This document shows positions 23,569 through 32,598 of a stretch of 64,000 bases of DNA, piece by piece. Made by a program: the position numbers and the translations under genes. Source of the stretch: Catenuloplanes niger (lineage in GTDB: Bacteria > Actinomycetota > Actinomycetes > Mycobacteriales > Micromonosporaceae); NCBI RefSeq assembly GCF_031458255.1, contig NZ_JAVDYC010000001.1:8914501-8978500 (forward strand), written 5' to 3'. Below the pieces are notes generated by a model that saw only the letters and a list, made by a program, of their open reading frames with translations, made no database searches and was not told the origin of the DNA. Positions within the stretch are counted from its first letter, which is position 1, and each line of letters opens with the position of its first letter.

Positions 23569-24576
23569 GTGCACACAACAGAGGGAATCGTCGACTGCGC
23601 ACTGTACGTCGGCGGTGTCCGCGCCCCCGGAAAGCATGATCTCGCCGCGCTGTACGAGCAGGCGCGGCAGACCCCAGGCGCGTTCGTGTGGATCGGGCTG
23701 CACGAGCCCGGCACCGCGCTGCTCGCCGAGGTCGCCGGGACGTTCGCCCTGCACCCGCTCGCCGTCGAGGACGTGGTGCACCAGGAGCAGCTGCCGAAGC
23801 TCGAACGGTACGGCGACACGGCGTTCCTCGTCCTGCGGGCCGCCGCCTACGTCGAGCACACCGAGCTGACCGAGAGCAGCGAGATCGTCGACACCGGCTC
23901 GGTACGCATGTTCGTCGGCCCGCGGTTCGTCGTCACCGTCCGGCACGGCCACGTCGGTGCGCTGCGCCAGGTCCGCGACGAGCTCGAGGCCACACCGGAG
24001 CAGCTGGCCGAAGGGCCGTGGGCGGTCGCGCACGGGGTGTGCGACCGGATCGTCGACGAGTACGTGCGGATCGCCGCCGCGATGCGCGCCGACGTCGACA
24101 CGGTGGAGCGGGGCGTCTTCGCCCGCGACCGGGCGCTGCGCATCGAGCACATCTACCAGCTGAAACGGGAGCTGCTGGAGTTCCGCAGCGCCGTGCTGCC
24201 GTTGCAACAGCCGCTGGCGGCGCTGCAGGAGCCGCAGACCGCCGAGCTGCCCACCGAGATCCGGCGGTACTTCCGCGACGTCCGCGATCACCACTCGCGC
24301 GTGGTCGACCAGATCACCAAGTACGACGACCTGCTCAACTCGCTGCTCCAGGCACGCCTGGCGCAGGTGACCGTGGAACAGAACAACGACATGCGCAAGA
24401 TCGCTTCGTGGGCGGCCATCGCCGCGATGCAGACCGCCATCGCCGGCATCTACGGCATGAACTTCACATTCATGCCCGAGCTGAAATGGCGGTACGGATA
24501 CCCGGGCGTGCTGACGCTGATGCTGGTCGGCTCCGTCTTCCTGTACCGCCGGCTGCGCCGCGTCGGCTGGCTGTAG
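23569..24576 (+). CDS. corA: CorA-family magnesium/cobalt transporter
   Basis: A 335-aa CorA protein. The N-terminal cytosolic domain (HPLAVEDVVHQEQLPKLERYGD) and the long helical stalk precede two C-terminal membrane helices. The pore signature YGMNF lies at about residues 295-299, and the C-terminus is basic (YRRLRRVGWL), as in CorA. It forms pentameric Mg2+ (or Co2+/Ni2+) channels. GTG 23569 is the best start, with a GGGAAAGG site before it. No Mbox riboswitch was recognised upstream. Confidence 0.95.
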   Translation: MHTTEGIVDCALYVGGVRAPGKHDLAALYEQARQTPGAFVWIGLHEPGTALLAEVAGTFALHPLAVEDVVHQEQLPKLERYGDTAFLVLRAAAYVEHTELTESSEIVDTGSVRMFVGPRFVVTVRHGHVGALRQVRDELEATPEQLAEGPWAVAHGVCDRIVDEYVRIAAAMRADVDTVERGVFARDRALRIEHIYQLKRELLEFRSAVLPLQQPLAALQEPQTAELPTEIRRYFRDVRDHHSRVVDQITKYDDLLNSLLQARLAQVTVEQNNDMRKIASWAAIAAMQTAIAGIYGMNFTFMPELKWRYGYPGVLTLMLVGSVFLYRRLRRVGWL

Positions 24577-24715
24577 CCGCGCGCGGGGCCGGCCACCGGC
24601 GATCGGCCACCGGCGTACCGGCGGGAACGGTTCTGGATCGTCGGCTGCCCACCTTCGTGAACACCGTGGTCGCCAGTGGGCGAGGATCTGTGTAGATAAG
24701 AATCGAGAATACGCC

Positions 24716-25807
24716 GTGAGTGACAACATCCGAGCGCTTCGTCAAGTGACCAGCTGGTCGGCTGCGGTGCGGGCGATCGACTGGACCCATCTGTCCGGGC
24801 AGCTCGACATCGCTTTTCCCGACGAGTACAAGGCGCTGGTCGAAGCTTTTCCACCCGGCGAGTTCCAGACCTTCATAAAGGTTCTGCATCCGGAAGCATC
24901 CTCGGACGCCGACGCTTTTCGCGAAGAGGTGGCGGGCTATGCCGCTATTGTCGCCGACTGGGCAGCGGAACAGCCCCTTTCGTATCCGGTATATCCGGCC
25001 GTCGACGGGCTGATCCCCTGGGCGATCGTGGGATTCGATTACGTGTTCTGCTGGCGTCCGGGGGCAGGAGGCCCGGACACCTGGCCGACGATCGTCTGTA
25101 ATGACGATGAAGAGCCGTGGCCGATTGTCGACCTGCCGACCGCAGCGGTTCTGAACGTACTGGTTACCGACCGGTCCGGCATCGAAGAGATGCGATACAT
25201 CGCGGAGCATGTCCAGCCGCCGGACTTCACGCCGTTGCGAGGGTTCGAACCCGATCCGGCGGAGCCGGTGTCGAGACCTAGTGGGCAGTACTGGGTCAGC
25301 AACCTGCGGTCATACGCGCCGACGATCCTTGAGACCGTCCCCGTCGATGGACTTGCGCCGGTCGTCGAGGCCGTCGCGGTGCCCGGCTACGACATCTCCG
25401 AGTCCATGATGCGTGCGAAGCATGCGTTGCCCGGCGACTACTACGACATCGTCACAGCACTGGGCGCGGTGACAGCCGGCCCCGCTCGCCTCTGCGCACC
25501 CGATGGCTCCGTCAACGACTTCTTCGCGGTCGGCAAGGCCCTCGGCGACCGGGTCGCCGCCGAACGGAACCGCGGCGGCGGACCACCCGGAGCGATCGAC
25601 CCCGAGGCCGGCGGCCTGATCCCATGGGGCCGGCTCGGTGGCGGGTACCTCGGCTGGGCGCGGACGTCAGGCAACCCCCACGAGTGGCCGGTAGTGGCAC
25701 TCGATGCCTCACTCGGCCACCACGTGGCCTACCCGATGTCGACTTCGCGATTCCTCTATGAACTCGCCACGAACCCAGACGGGGTCGTGTTGCCGCCAGT
25801 GAGGTGA
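24716..25807 (+). CDS. Tandem SUKH (SMI1/KNR4) protein; stop supplied by an IS end
   Basis: This 363-aa acidic protein has two related SUKH-type halves (about 15-165 and 200-355). Each has a W-x-x-x, FPxEYKALVEAFPPGEF-like opening and an IPWAIVGFDYVFCWRPG or IPWGRLGGGYLGWARTSG core, then WPxxxxxDxxxxxW/H. The halves end alike (VLNVLVTDR, FLYELATNP). SUKH proteins are immunity factors. GC content is lower than in neighbouring genes, suggesting transfer. The present stop (25805-25807) lies inside the left inverted repeat of the following IS. The native stop is rebuilt when the IS and one AGT copy are removed, so only one residue was added. Confidence 0.82.
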   Translation: MSDNIRALRQVTSWSAAVRAIDWTHLSGQLDIAFPDEYKALVEAFPPGEFQTFIKVLHPEASSDADAFREEVAGYAAIVADWAAEQPLSYPVYPAVDGLIPWAIVGFDYVFCWRPGAGGPDTWPTIVCNDDEEPWPIVDLPTAAVLNVLVTDRSGIEEMRYIAEHVQPPDFTPLRGFEPDPAEPVSRPSGQYWVSNLRSYAPTILETVPVDGLAPVVEAVAVPGYDISESMMRAKHALPGDYYDIVTALGAVTAGPARLCAPDGSVNDFFAVGKALGDRVAAERNRGGGPPGAIDPEAGGLIPWGRLGGGYLGWARTSGNPHEWPVVALDASLGHHVAYPMSTSRFLYELATNPDGVVLPPVR

Positions 25808-26794
25808 TCTCAACGAGGACTTGCGGCGCGGTTCTGCTGTAGACACGGGCATATCGGGTCGAAGCGGATGGTGCTGGATATGGGCGTGGAGCCATCGATA
25901 GACAGGTTCTTGCGACGGAACAGGTCTACGAGAGGGCTCCACGTGATCGCTTATCCTGCCATGCTCGACGTGCCCAGGGAACTGGTGCGCTACCTTGCCC
26001 AGCTGCTGTCCGCCGAACGGCGGGCGAGGGGCACCCGTCGCGGGACACGGTCGTTGACCTGCTTCTACCAGGCGCTGCTGGTCATAGTGTGGTTCCGCAA
26101 AGCCGAAGACGCCACGGTGCTGGGCGCCGGGTTCGGGATCTCCCGGGCCACCGTTTACCGGTATCTCGCCGAAGGCATCACCGTGCTGTCCGCCCAGGCA
26201 CCTGATCTGCATGAGGCGTTACAACGGGCCGCCGACGAGGGCTGGGCGTTCGTCATTCTGGACGGCAAGCTGTTCGACTGTGACCGCCTCGCGGAGACCG
26301 CCACCAGCGTGAAGGGCGAGACGATCGACGCCTGGTACTCGGGAAAGCACCGGGACTTCGGCGCGAACGTCCAGGCCGTCATGCGCCCTGACGGGCTGAT
26401 CATCTGGACCTCACCGTCACTGCCCGGGCATATGCATGATCTCAGCTGCGCTCAGCAGCTGGGCGTCACCGCCGCGTTGAACTGGGCCGCCGCCGAACTG
26501 CAGCTGCCGGCCCTCGCCGACGCCGGCTACGAAGGAGCAGGTCACGGCATCAAAACCCCCACCAAACAACCGGCCGGCGGCCGGCAACTCGCGGTGGCGA
26601 ACCGGACGGTGAACCGGCTGCTACGCGGCCTGCGCTGGCAAGGCGAACGCGGCTTCGCCATCCTCGTCGGCCGCTGGAAAACGCTACGCCATACCACCGC
26701 CAGCCCACGACGAATCGGTGACATCGTCGCCGCCGCACTTCACCTCACCCACTTCGAATACCGAATCCTGCCCGAAACTCACTGAGATCACCTC
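25801..26794. mobile_element. IS5-family insertion sequence, 994 bp, with TSD
   Basis: The ends are 12-bp perfect inverted repeats, GAGGTGATCTCA (25801-25812) and TGAGATCACCTC (26783-26794). They are flanked by a 3-bp target duplication AGT at 25798-25800 and 26795-26797. Inside lies one DDE-type transposase gene whose stop codon is in the right repeat. The intact repeats, duplication and transposase imply a recent, possibly active insertion. The target was the last codon of the tandem-SUKH gene. Confidence 0.88.
25943..26785 (+). CDS. IS5-family DDE transposase
   Basis: A 280-aa transposase starting at GTG 25943 (VIAYPAMLDVPRELVRYLAQLL) after a GAGAGG site; upstream in-frame ATGs give non-family sequence. 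An N-terminal HTH (ATVLGAGFGISRATVYRYLAEG) precedes the DDE nuclease core: VILDGKLFDCDRL (first Asp), WTSPSLPGHMHDLS, LADAGYEGAGHGIKTP (second Asp), and a C-terminal VNRLLRGLRWQGERGFAIL with the catalytic Glu. This matches IS5-type (DDE_Tnp_4) proteins. The reading frame is intact, so it is probably functional. Confidence 0.9.
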   Translation: MIAYPAMLDVPRELVRYLAQLLSAERRARGTRRGTRSLTCFYQALLVIVWFRKAEDATVLGAGFGISRATVYRYLAEGITVLSAQAPDLHEALQRAADEGWAFVILDGKLFDCDRLAETATSVKGETIDAWYSGKHRDFGANVQAVMRPDGLIIWTSPSLPGHMHDLSCAQQLGVTAALNWAAAELQLPALADAGYEGAGHGIKTPTKQPAGGRQLAVANRTVNRLLRGLRWQGERGFAILVGRWKTLRHTTASPRRIGDIVAAALHLTHFEYRILPETH

Positions 26795-26836
26795 AGTGTG
26801 AGGCGGATTGTGATTTCTATCTGGGGGAGAACTGTA

Positions 26837-26914
26837 GTGAAATCGATACGAGGAACGACAGCTGTACTTCTGGCTGCGATTCTTGGCGGCGGGGGAATGA
26901 TGGCCGGTGCGTAA
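26837..26914 (+). pseudogene. Signal-peptide stub of a lost secreted protein
   Basis: GTG 26837 sits behind a good GGGGGAG site and reads 25 residues: basic start (KSIRGTT), hydrophobic core (AVLLAAILGGGG), then MMAGA and a stop. It looks like an exported protein's leader with no mature part. The following DNA to 27149 contains another short stretch (PHRYMPDDHVVAGSATVVRR, in frame with a stop near 27121) that could be the tail of a different remnant. Composition is less GC-rich than the rest. It could also be a genuine microprotein, but I favour a truncated gene. Confidence 0.4.
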
Positions 26915-27149
26915 CACGTCGGGTCCTCGTTCCCTTGTTGATGAGGTTGCTTCGACTGATCACCTTACTTCTCGTTGTGCCTCGGAGCGGCGCACGCCGG
27001 CGCCGTGGAAGCCGGACATACCGAGGCGTTGCCGCACCGGTACATGCCGGATGACCACGTCGTCGCCGGCTCGGCCACCGTGGTGCGCCGGGTCATGACA
27101 CGACACCGAGCGGGCCGCTGACGCCCAGTCGACTCTGCCTTCGCGGTGG

Positions 27150-30100
27150 TCAGCCGGTGTGGTGGGCTTCCTGTGGTGTTCGGGTGCCGGGCGGGTGTAC
27201 GAAGGCGCGGACGCGGTTGAGGAGTTCCTGGCTGGTGAAGGGCTTCTCGACGATGGTGACGCCGTCGGGCAGGGTGCCGTTGCCGGTGAGGACGGGTTCG
27301 GCGTAGCCGGACATGTACAGCACGGGGATGCCGGGCCGGATGGCGCGGACGCGGGCGGCGACCTCGTTGCCGGTCATCTTCGGCATGATCACGTCGGTGA
27401 GCAGCAGGTCGATCCGGTCGGGGTGGGTCTGGGCCAGGTGCAGGGCCTGCTCGCCGCCGCTGGCGGAGAGGACGTGGTAGCCGGCGCGGGTCAGGATGCG
27501 GCCGGTGATCACGCGCAGGTCGTCCTCGTCCTCGACCATCAGGATGGTCTCGTGCGGTGCCTCGGCGGCGGCGGGCTCGGCGATCACCGTGGCGTCGGCG
27601 GGGGAGCCGGGCTCGGGGCGGCGGGCGTCGACGGCGGGCAGGACGACGGTGACGGTGGTGCCGATGCCGTTCTCGGAGTAGAGGTGCACGTCGCCGCCGG
27701 CGGCGGTGGCGATGCCGTAGACGGTGGCCAGGCCGAGGCCGGTGCCGGAGCCCTTGGGTTTGGTGGTGTAGAACGGCTCGAAGGCGCGTTCGATGACCTC
27801 CGGTGGCATGCCGGTGCCGGTGTCGCTGATCCGGACCCGCACGTACCGGCCCACCGGCAGGGGTGAGCTGGTGAGGTCGGCGTCGCCGATCTCGGCGTTG
27901 CTGGTGTCGATGGACAGGGTGCCGCCGCCGGGCATCGCGTCGCGGGCGTTGACGGCGAGGTTGACCAGGATCTGCTCGACCTGCCCGGGGTCGGCGTAGA
28001 CCGGCCACAGATCCCGGTGCAGCGTGGTCATCAGGTGGATGTGTTCGCCGATCGCGCGGCGCAGCATCTGCTCGACGTCGCCGATGACGTGGTTGAGGTT
28101 GATCACCTCGGCTTGGGTGATGTCGCGCCGGCCGAAGGCGAGCAGCTGTTTCGTCAGCCGGGTGGCGCGTTCCGCGGCGCGGCTGATCTGGCCGAGGTCG
28201 ACGCGGGCGGCGGCCATGTCCTCGGGAGCGGGGTCCGGCGACCCGATCACCTCGGCGATCATCGTGGAGTAGTTGCTGATCACGGCGAGGATGTTGTTGA
28301 AGTCGTGCGCGACACCGCCGGCGAGCTGGCCGAGGCTCTCCAGCCGGCGGGTGTGCTGCAGGCGTTTCTCGGCCGCGTCGCGTTCGGCCTGGGTGATGAG
28401 GCGTTCGCGTTCGGCCTGGGCGATCAGCCGGTCGGTGACGTCACGGATCGCGGTGGTGACGATCATGCCCTGGTCGGTGGTCACCGAGGACAGGCTGATC
28501 TCGGCGGGGAACTCGCTGCCGTCCTTGCGCACCGCGGCCAGGGCGGCGCCGGCGCCCATCGGGCGGCTGCGGGGATGCGCGAAGTAACGGTCGCGATGAT
28601 GATGGTGCCCGCCACGATGGCGCTCGGGCACCAGGATGTCGACCGACTGGCCCACCAACTCGTCGCGCTGGTAGCCGAACAGCCGTTCGGCCTGCGCGTT
28701 GACCAGGGTGATGGTGCCCTCGTCGGTGACCCCGATCATCGCGTCCGGGGCTGCTTCCAGCACCTCTTCGAACATCGCCTCGGCGCGCTGGCGTTCGCTG
28801 ATGTCGCGCGACACCGACGCCACGCCGGTGACCCGGCCGTCCGCGTCGGTGATCGGTGACATGGTCAGCACCGCGGTGATCACCGCACCGTCGCGGCGCC
28901 GGCGGGTCACCCGCTGCTGGTCGACGCGTTCACCCCGGGCGATGCGGGCCATGAACTGCGCTTCGACCGCTTCCTGGCCCGGCGGGAAGAGCATGGACGC
29001 GTGCCGGCCGACCGCTTCGCCGGCGGAGTACCCGTAGAGCCGTGCGGCACCGGCGTTCCAGCTGGTGATCACACCGTCCAGGGACTTGCCGATGATCGCG
29101 TCGTGTGACGATTCCACGATCACCGCCAGCTGTTCCCGTTCCGCGAGGGTCTGCGCCCGCTCGGCCAGCGCCGCGGCGTGCCTGGCCGGGATGGTGAACG
29201 CGGCGACGTCGTCCTCGGCGAACAGGCTGCGGTACCGGTTGAGCAGCAGTACCGCACCGCGGCCGTCCGCGCCCGGTACCGGTGCGACGGTGACGTATCG
29301 CGTGCCGGTGGCCTGGGCGAACCTGACCGCCACCGCGGGTGGATGAGCCCATCCCGCCAGCGCGTCGATCGTCGCGCCGACGTCCAGCAGCTCGTCGAGG
29401 CCCCGCCGGGTGCATACCAGGTCGACGAGCGTGCCGGCGCAGCCGGCCACGCGGACCATCTCGCCGGCGCCCGGCATCAGCACCACCACGGCATCCGTCC
29501 CGAGGACGCGTACGGCGCCCTCGCAGTAGCGCCGCCAGGTGCGCGCCGCCGGTTCCGCGGTCGGCGCGTCCAGCAGCAGATCGGTCACCGCGTACGCCGC
29601 ACCGCGCGCCCAGATCCGGCGCAGCCAGCGCGGGGGCGCGAACGCCACCAGGTACAGCAGGCCGGAGACCACCGCCAGCACCCGGGATTGCAGCCACGTC
29701 TCCCGGCCGCCGGCGGACAGCAGCACCGCGACACCGAAGAGGCCGGTGCCGGCGGTCGCACACCACAACCGGGCGCGGGCGGCGCCGCCACGCCGGCGCG
29801 CCTGGGTGCCGAGCAGCCACGTCGCCACCGTCTCCAGGACGAAGAAGACCACCAGCGCCGGCCACAACTGCGGCCGGGGCAGCGGCCCGGCCGACGACGC
29901 CACGGCCGGCGCCACGCTCACCAGCCACGCCAGGACCGCCGCGTACCACCACCACGCCGGGACCGGGCAGAGCCAGCTCACCAGCCGCAGGGTGAACAGC
30001 GGTTTGGCCATCAGCAGCGCGACCGCCAGCATCGTCACCGGCTGTGGCAGCGGGCCGGTGAGCAGCCGGACCGCCCCGAGCACGAAGAGCATCGCGACCG

Positions 30101-30212
30101 AGGCGAACATCAACATCACGTCACGCATCAGCGGGTCCCGGCGGCGCAGGTACTGCCACGACACCCACGCCAGGATCACCGCGAACACCGACGTCACCAG
30201 GATCAACGCCAT
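27150..30212 (-). CDS. Hybrid sensor histidine kinase (7TM-GAF-PAS-PAS-HisKA-HATPase-REC)
   Basis: This 1020-aa kinase starts with about seven membrane helices (residues 1-195). It continues with a GAF-like domain (about 220-350), two PAS domains (about 360-475 and 480-595), and a HisKA box with His636 in GGVAHDFNN. The HATPase core is N-x-x-x-N (NLAVNARDAM), GTGTGM and GSGTGLGLATVYG. A C-terminal receiver has phospho-acceptor Asp940 (LLTDVIMPKMTG). The H-D-F-N-N type box marks the PAS-rich, FixL/hybrid kinase class. It can autophosphorylate and pass phosphate to its own receiver. A phosphotransfer partner is not apparent nearby. The ligand is unknown. Confidence 0.93.
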   Translation of the reverse strand: MALILVTSVFAVILAWVSWQYLRRRDPLMRDVMLMFASVAMLFVLGAVRLLTGPLPQPVTMLAVALLMAKPLFTLRLVSWLCPVPAWWWYAAVLAWLVSVAPAVASSAGPLPRPQLWPALVVFFVLETVATWLLGTQARRRGGAARARLWCATAGTGLFGVAVLLSAGGRETWLQSRVLAVVSGLLYLVAFAPPRWLRRIWARGAAYAVTDLLLDAPTAEPAARTWRRYCEGAVRVLGTDAVVVLMPGAGEMVRVAGCAGTLVDLVCTRRGLDELLDVGATIDALAGWAHPPAVAVRFAQATGTRYVTVAPVPGADGRGAVLLLNRYRSLFAEDDVAAFTIPARHAAALAERAQTLAEREQLAVIVESSHDAIIGKSLDGVITSWNAGAARLYGYSAGEAVGRHASMLFPPGQEAVEAQFMARIARGERVDQQRVTRRRRDGAVITAVLTMSPITDADGRVTGVASVSRDISERQRAEAMFEEVLEAAPDAMIGVTDEGTITLVNAQAERLFGYQRDELVGQSVDILVPERHRGGHHHHRDRYFAHPRSRPMGAGAALAAVRKDGSEFPAEISLSSVTTDQGMIVTTAIRDVTDRLIAQAERERLITQAERDAAEKRLQHTRRLESLGQLAGGVAHDFNNILAVISNYSTMIAEVIGSPDPAPEDMAAARVDLGQISRAAERATRLTKQLLAFGRRDITQAEVINLNHVIGDVEQMLRRAIGEHIHLMTTLHRDLWPVYADPGQVEQILVNLAVNARDAMPGGGTLSIDTSNAEIGDADLTSSPLPVGRYVRVRISDTGTGMPPEVIERAFEPFYTTKPKGSGTGLGLATVYGIATAAGGDVHLYSENGIGTTVTVVLPAVDARRPEPGSPADATVIAEPAAAEAPHETILMVEDEDDLRVITGRILTRAGYHVLSASGGEQALHLAQTHPDRIDLLLTDVIMPKMTGNEVAARVRAIRPGIPVLYMSGYAEPVLTGNGTLPDGVTIVEKPFTSQELLNRVRAFVHPPGTRTPQEAHHTG

Positions 30213-30329
30213 CGGAGCCTCAGTCCCGCCGGCAGGTCGGCCGACAATAGGGGCGAATTCCCCTCAGGCTACGACATAATGGTGAGCCTCGTTCGGAAAG
30301 CCGGGCCACCGGTCACGCCGTGCCGGGCC

Positions 30330-32504
30330 TCAGGTCGCGTACGCGACGGACCGGGACGGTGCCGCCGCGCTGTCGGCCGCGGTGTCGGCGGCGGGGACGG
30401 TGAACGTGATGACGGTGCCGGTGCCGGCCGGGTTGTCGGAGGCGGTGATGGTGCCGCCGTGCCGTTCGACGATGCGTTCGCAGATGGCCAGGCCCAGCCC
30501 GGTGCCGGTGTAGCCGGCGGTCGGGTGGGCGCGGTGGAAGTTGCCGAACACGGCCCGGTGCTCGCCGGCGGGGATGCCGATGCCGTTGTCGCCGACGGCG
30601 ACCTCGACCACGTCGTCGTGACGGCTGGTGGTGACGGTGATGTGCGGGGTGATCCCCGGGGCGGTGTACTTGATCGCGTTGCTGATCAGATTCTCCAGCA
30701 GCTGGCGGATCAGCGCCGGGTCCGCGTGGACGGCGTGCAGGTCGCCGATGGTGAAGCGCGGGACGGGCGCGTCGACGCCCTTGGCCTGGTCGACGCGGGC
30801 GGCCGCGATGCCGGTCGCCGTCGCGGTCAGGTCGGTGCGGGTGGTTCTGAGCGTGGCGTCGCGTGCGGTGGTGTAGTCCAGGAGATCCACGATGAGGGTG
30901 CGCATGCGGGCGGCCGCGCGGTTGATGCGGCCGATCGCGTCGAGCGCGCGCTCCGGCGCGGTGCGGATCAGCTCGGGCAGGTCCTCGCCCCATCCCTCGA
31001 CGGTGGTCAGCGGATTGGCGAGGTCGTGCGCGACCACCCCCGCGAAGGCGGCCAGCTCGTCGCGGTGGCGGCGTTCGGCGGTCACGTCGTGGAAGATGCT
31101 CAGCGCGTACGCCGTACCGGCGATCGGCTCCGGAAGTGGTGTCGCGTTGACCGCGAGGACACGGCCGGCGGGGAGCGCGGCGTTGCGTACCACCATGTCC
31201 ATGCCCTGCGGTTGACCGGTGCGCAGGGCGCGCCGGAACGGCATTTCGTCGGCGGCGATCGGCCTGCCGTCGGTGTGGAACAGGCCGTAGAAGGAACTGT
31301 CGGCCATCCTGCCGGTCGGGCTGGTCACGCCACCGAGCAGCGTGGCGGCGGCCGGATTGCGCATCAGGAACCGGCCGTCGGCGTCCATCACGGCCAGGCC
31401 CTCGCCCATGGAGTCCACGATGGTGCGCAGCACGGTGGCCTGTTCGGCGGCGGTGGTCCGGGCCAGCCGCAGCGTGCGCAGAAGCTCCGCGCGCTCGTCG
31501 CGGCCGAGGGCGACGGCCAGGCCCACGACGGCGACGATACCGACGAACAGCTGCACGATGAGGGCCCGGGTGGGGTACGACTCGATCGCGGCGAACGGGC
31601 CGAGGCCGAGCAGGGTGTAGCTGACGGCGAGGCTGCCGAAGGCGAGGTCGTGCAGCACGACGAAGGTGGTGTGCAGGCGCAGGCCGGCCCAGACGGTCAT
31701 GACGATCAGCGGGAACGCCAGCGGAAGGCCATGATCGATGCCGAAGGCGACGATGTACGCCGCGGCCGACACCGTCACGACGGCCGCGTACTCCGCCCGG
31801 CGCGGCCAGGACGTCGCACGCCACACCGCACGCAGCGCGGTACGCCGCGACGACGCCGTGGGGCCGGCGGCCGGGTAGGCGCTCAGCAGGTATCCGAGGC
31901 GCAGCCCGGCCGCGCCGATGAGCAGCATGCTGGCGGTGTTCCGGGTCAGCCACACGGCGGCGGCCGGCACCGAGTAGGCGCCGTCGACCAGCCACACCGC
32001 GGTGGGCCCGATCAGCGCGCCGCAGACCGTGCTGATCACGGAGACGGCCAGCAGCCGCCACAGGTGGGTGAGCCGGCTCAGCGGCCGGTCGCCACCGCCG
32101 CCCCACAGACCGGGCAGCCAGCGACGGAACAGGTGGGCGAAGATGAGCGCCTGCGCCAGATTCGCCAGGACGAACATGACGGCCATGACCGTGGGCGCGC
32201 CGGTGGCGACGTTCACCGCCATGGTGACGGCGGACAGACACAGCATGTCGAGCCGGCGCCATCGCGGATGCCGCGCGGTGAGGAACCACAGCGCGGCGAC
32301 GCCGGCTGCGGGCCACACCATGCTCAGGTTCGTGCCGTCCATGACCGTCAGGCGGCCGGCCCACGTGGCCGCCAGATACAGGACCGAGAACCCGGCGGTA
32401 CGCGCCAGCGCCGTGGCGACGCCGGGCCCGGCCCGCGCGTGCGGTGTCGCGTCGGCGTGAGCACCCGGGCCGGCGGTGCCCGTCGAGTCGTGGCCGAGAT
32501 TCAT
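30330..32504 (-). CDS. MASE1-type membrane sensor histidine kinase with PAS
   Basis: A 724-aa kinase. Residues 35-335 form eight or so membrane helices with the MASE1 pattern (NLSMVWPAAGVAALWFLTAR). A PAS domain follows (about 355-480, DSMGEGLAVMDADGRFLMRNP). The HisKA box has His493 in AGVVAHDLANPLTTV, and the ATPase region has NLISNAIKYTAPG, DNGIGIPA and GLGLAICERIVERHGG. It is divergent from the degenerate HD-GYP regulator (95 bp between starts), so the two may form a pair. The N-terminal domain suggests sensing at the membrane of an unknown signal. Confidence 0.92.
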   Translation of the reverse strand: MNLGHDSTGTAGPGAHADATPHARAGPGVATALARTAGFSVLYLAATWAGRLTVMDGTNLSMVWPAAGVAALWFLTARHPRWRRLDMLCLSAVTMAVNVATGAPTVMAVMFVLANLAQALIFAHLFRRWLPGLWGGGGDRPLSRLTHLWRLLAVSVISTVCGALIGPTAVWLVDGAYSVPAAAVWLTRNTASMLLIGAAGLRLGYLLSAYPAAGPTASSRRTALRAVWRATSWPRRAEYAAVVTVSAAAYIVAFGIDHGLPLAFPLIVMTVWAGLRLHTTFVVLHDLAFGSLAVSYTLLGLGPFAAIESYPTRALIVQLFVGIVAVVGLAVALGRDERAELLRTLRLARTTAAEQATVLRTIVDSMGEGLAVMDADGRFLMRNPAAATLLGGVTSPTGRMADSSFYGLFHTDGRPIAADEMPFRRALRTGQPQGMDMVVRNAALPAGRVLAVNATPLPEPIAGTAYALSIFHDVTAERRHRDELAAFAGVVAHDLANPLTTVEGWGEDLPELIRTAPERALDAIGRINRAAARMRTLIVDLLDYTTARDATLRTTRTDLTATATGIAAARVDQAKGVDAPVPRFTIGDLHAVHADPALIRQLLENLISNAIKYTAPGITPHITVTTSRHDDVVEVAVGDNGIGIPAGEHRAVFGNFHRAHPTAGYTGTGLGLAICERIVERHGGTITASDNPAGTGTVITFTVPAADTAADSAAAPSRSVAYAT

Positions 32505-32598
32505 CGCGCACCTCGCTCTCCCATATGCAGGCTAGGAGCAAGTGCAGCGGTTTATTGTCATTCCGACGCATGTGTGCCGGATCGGTGCGGGGGCAGAG

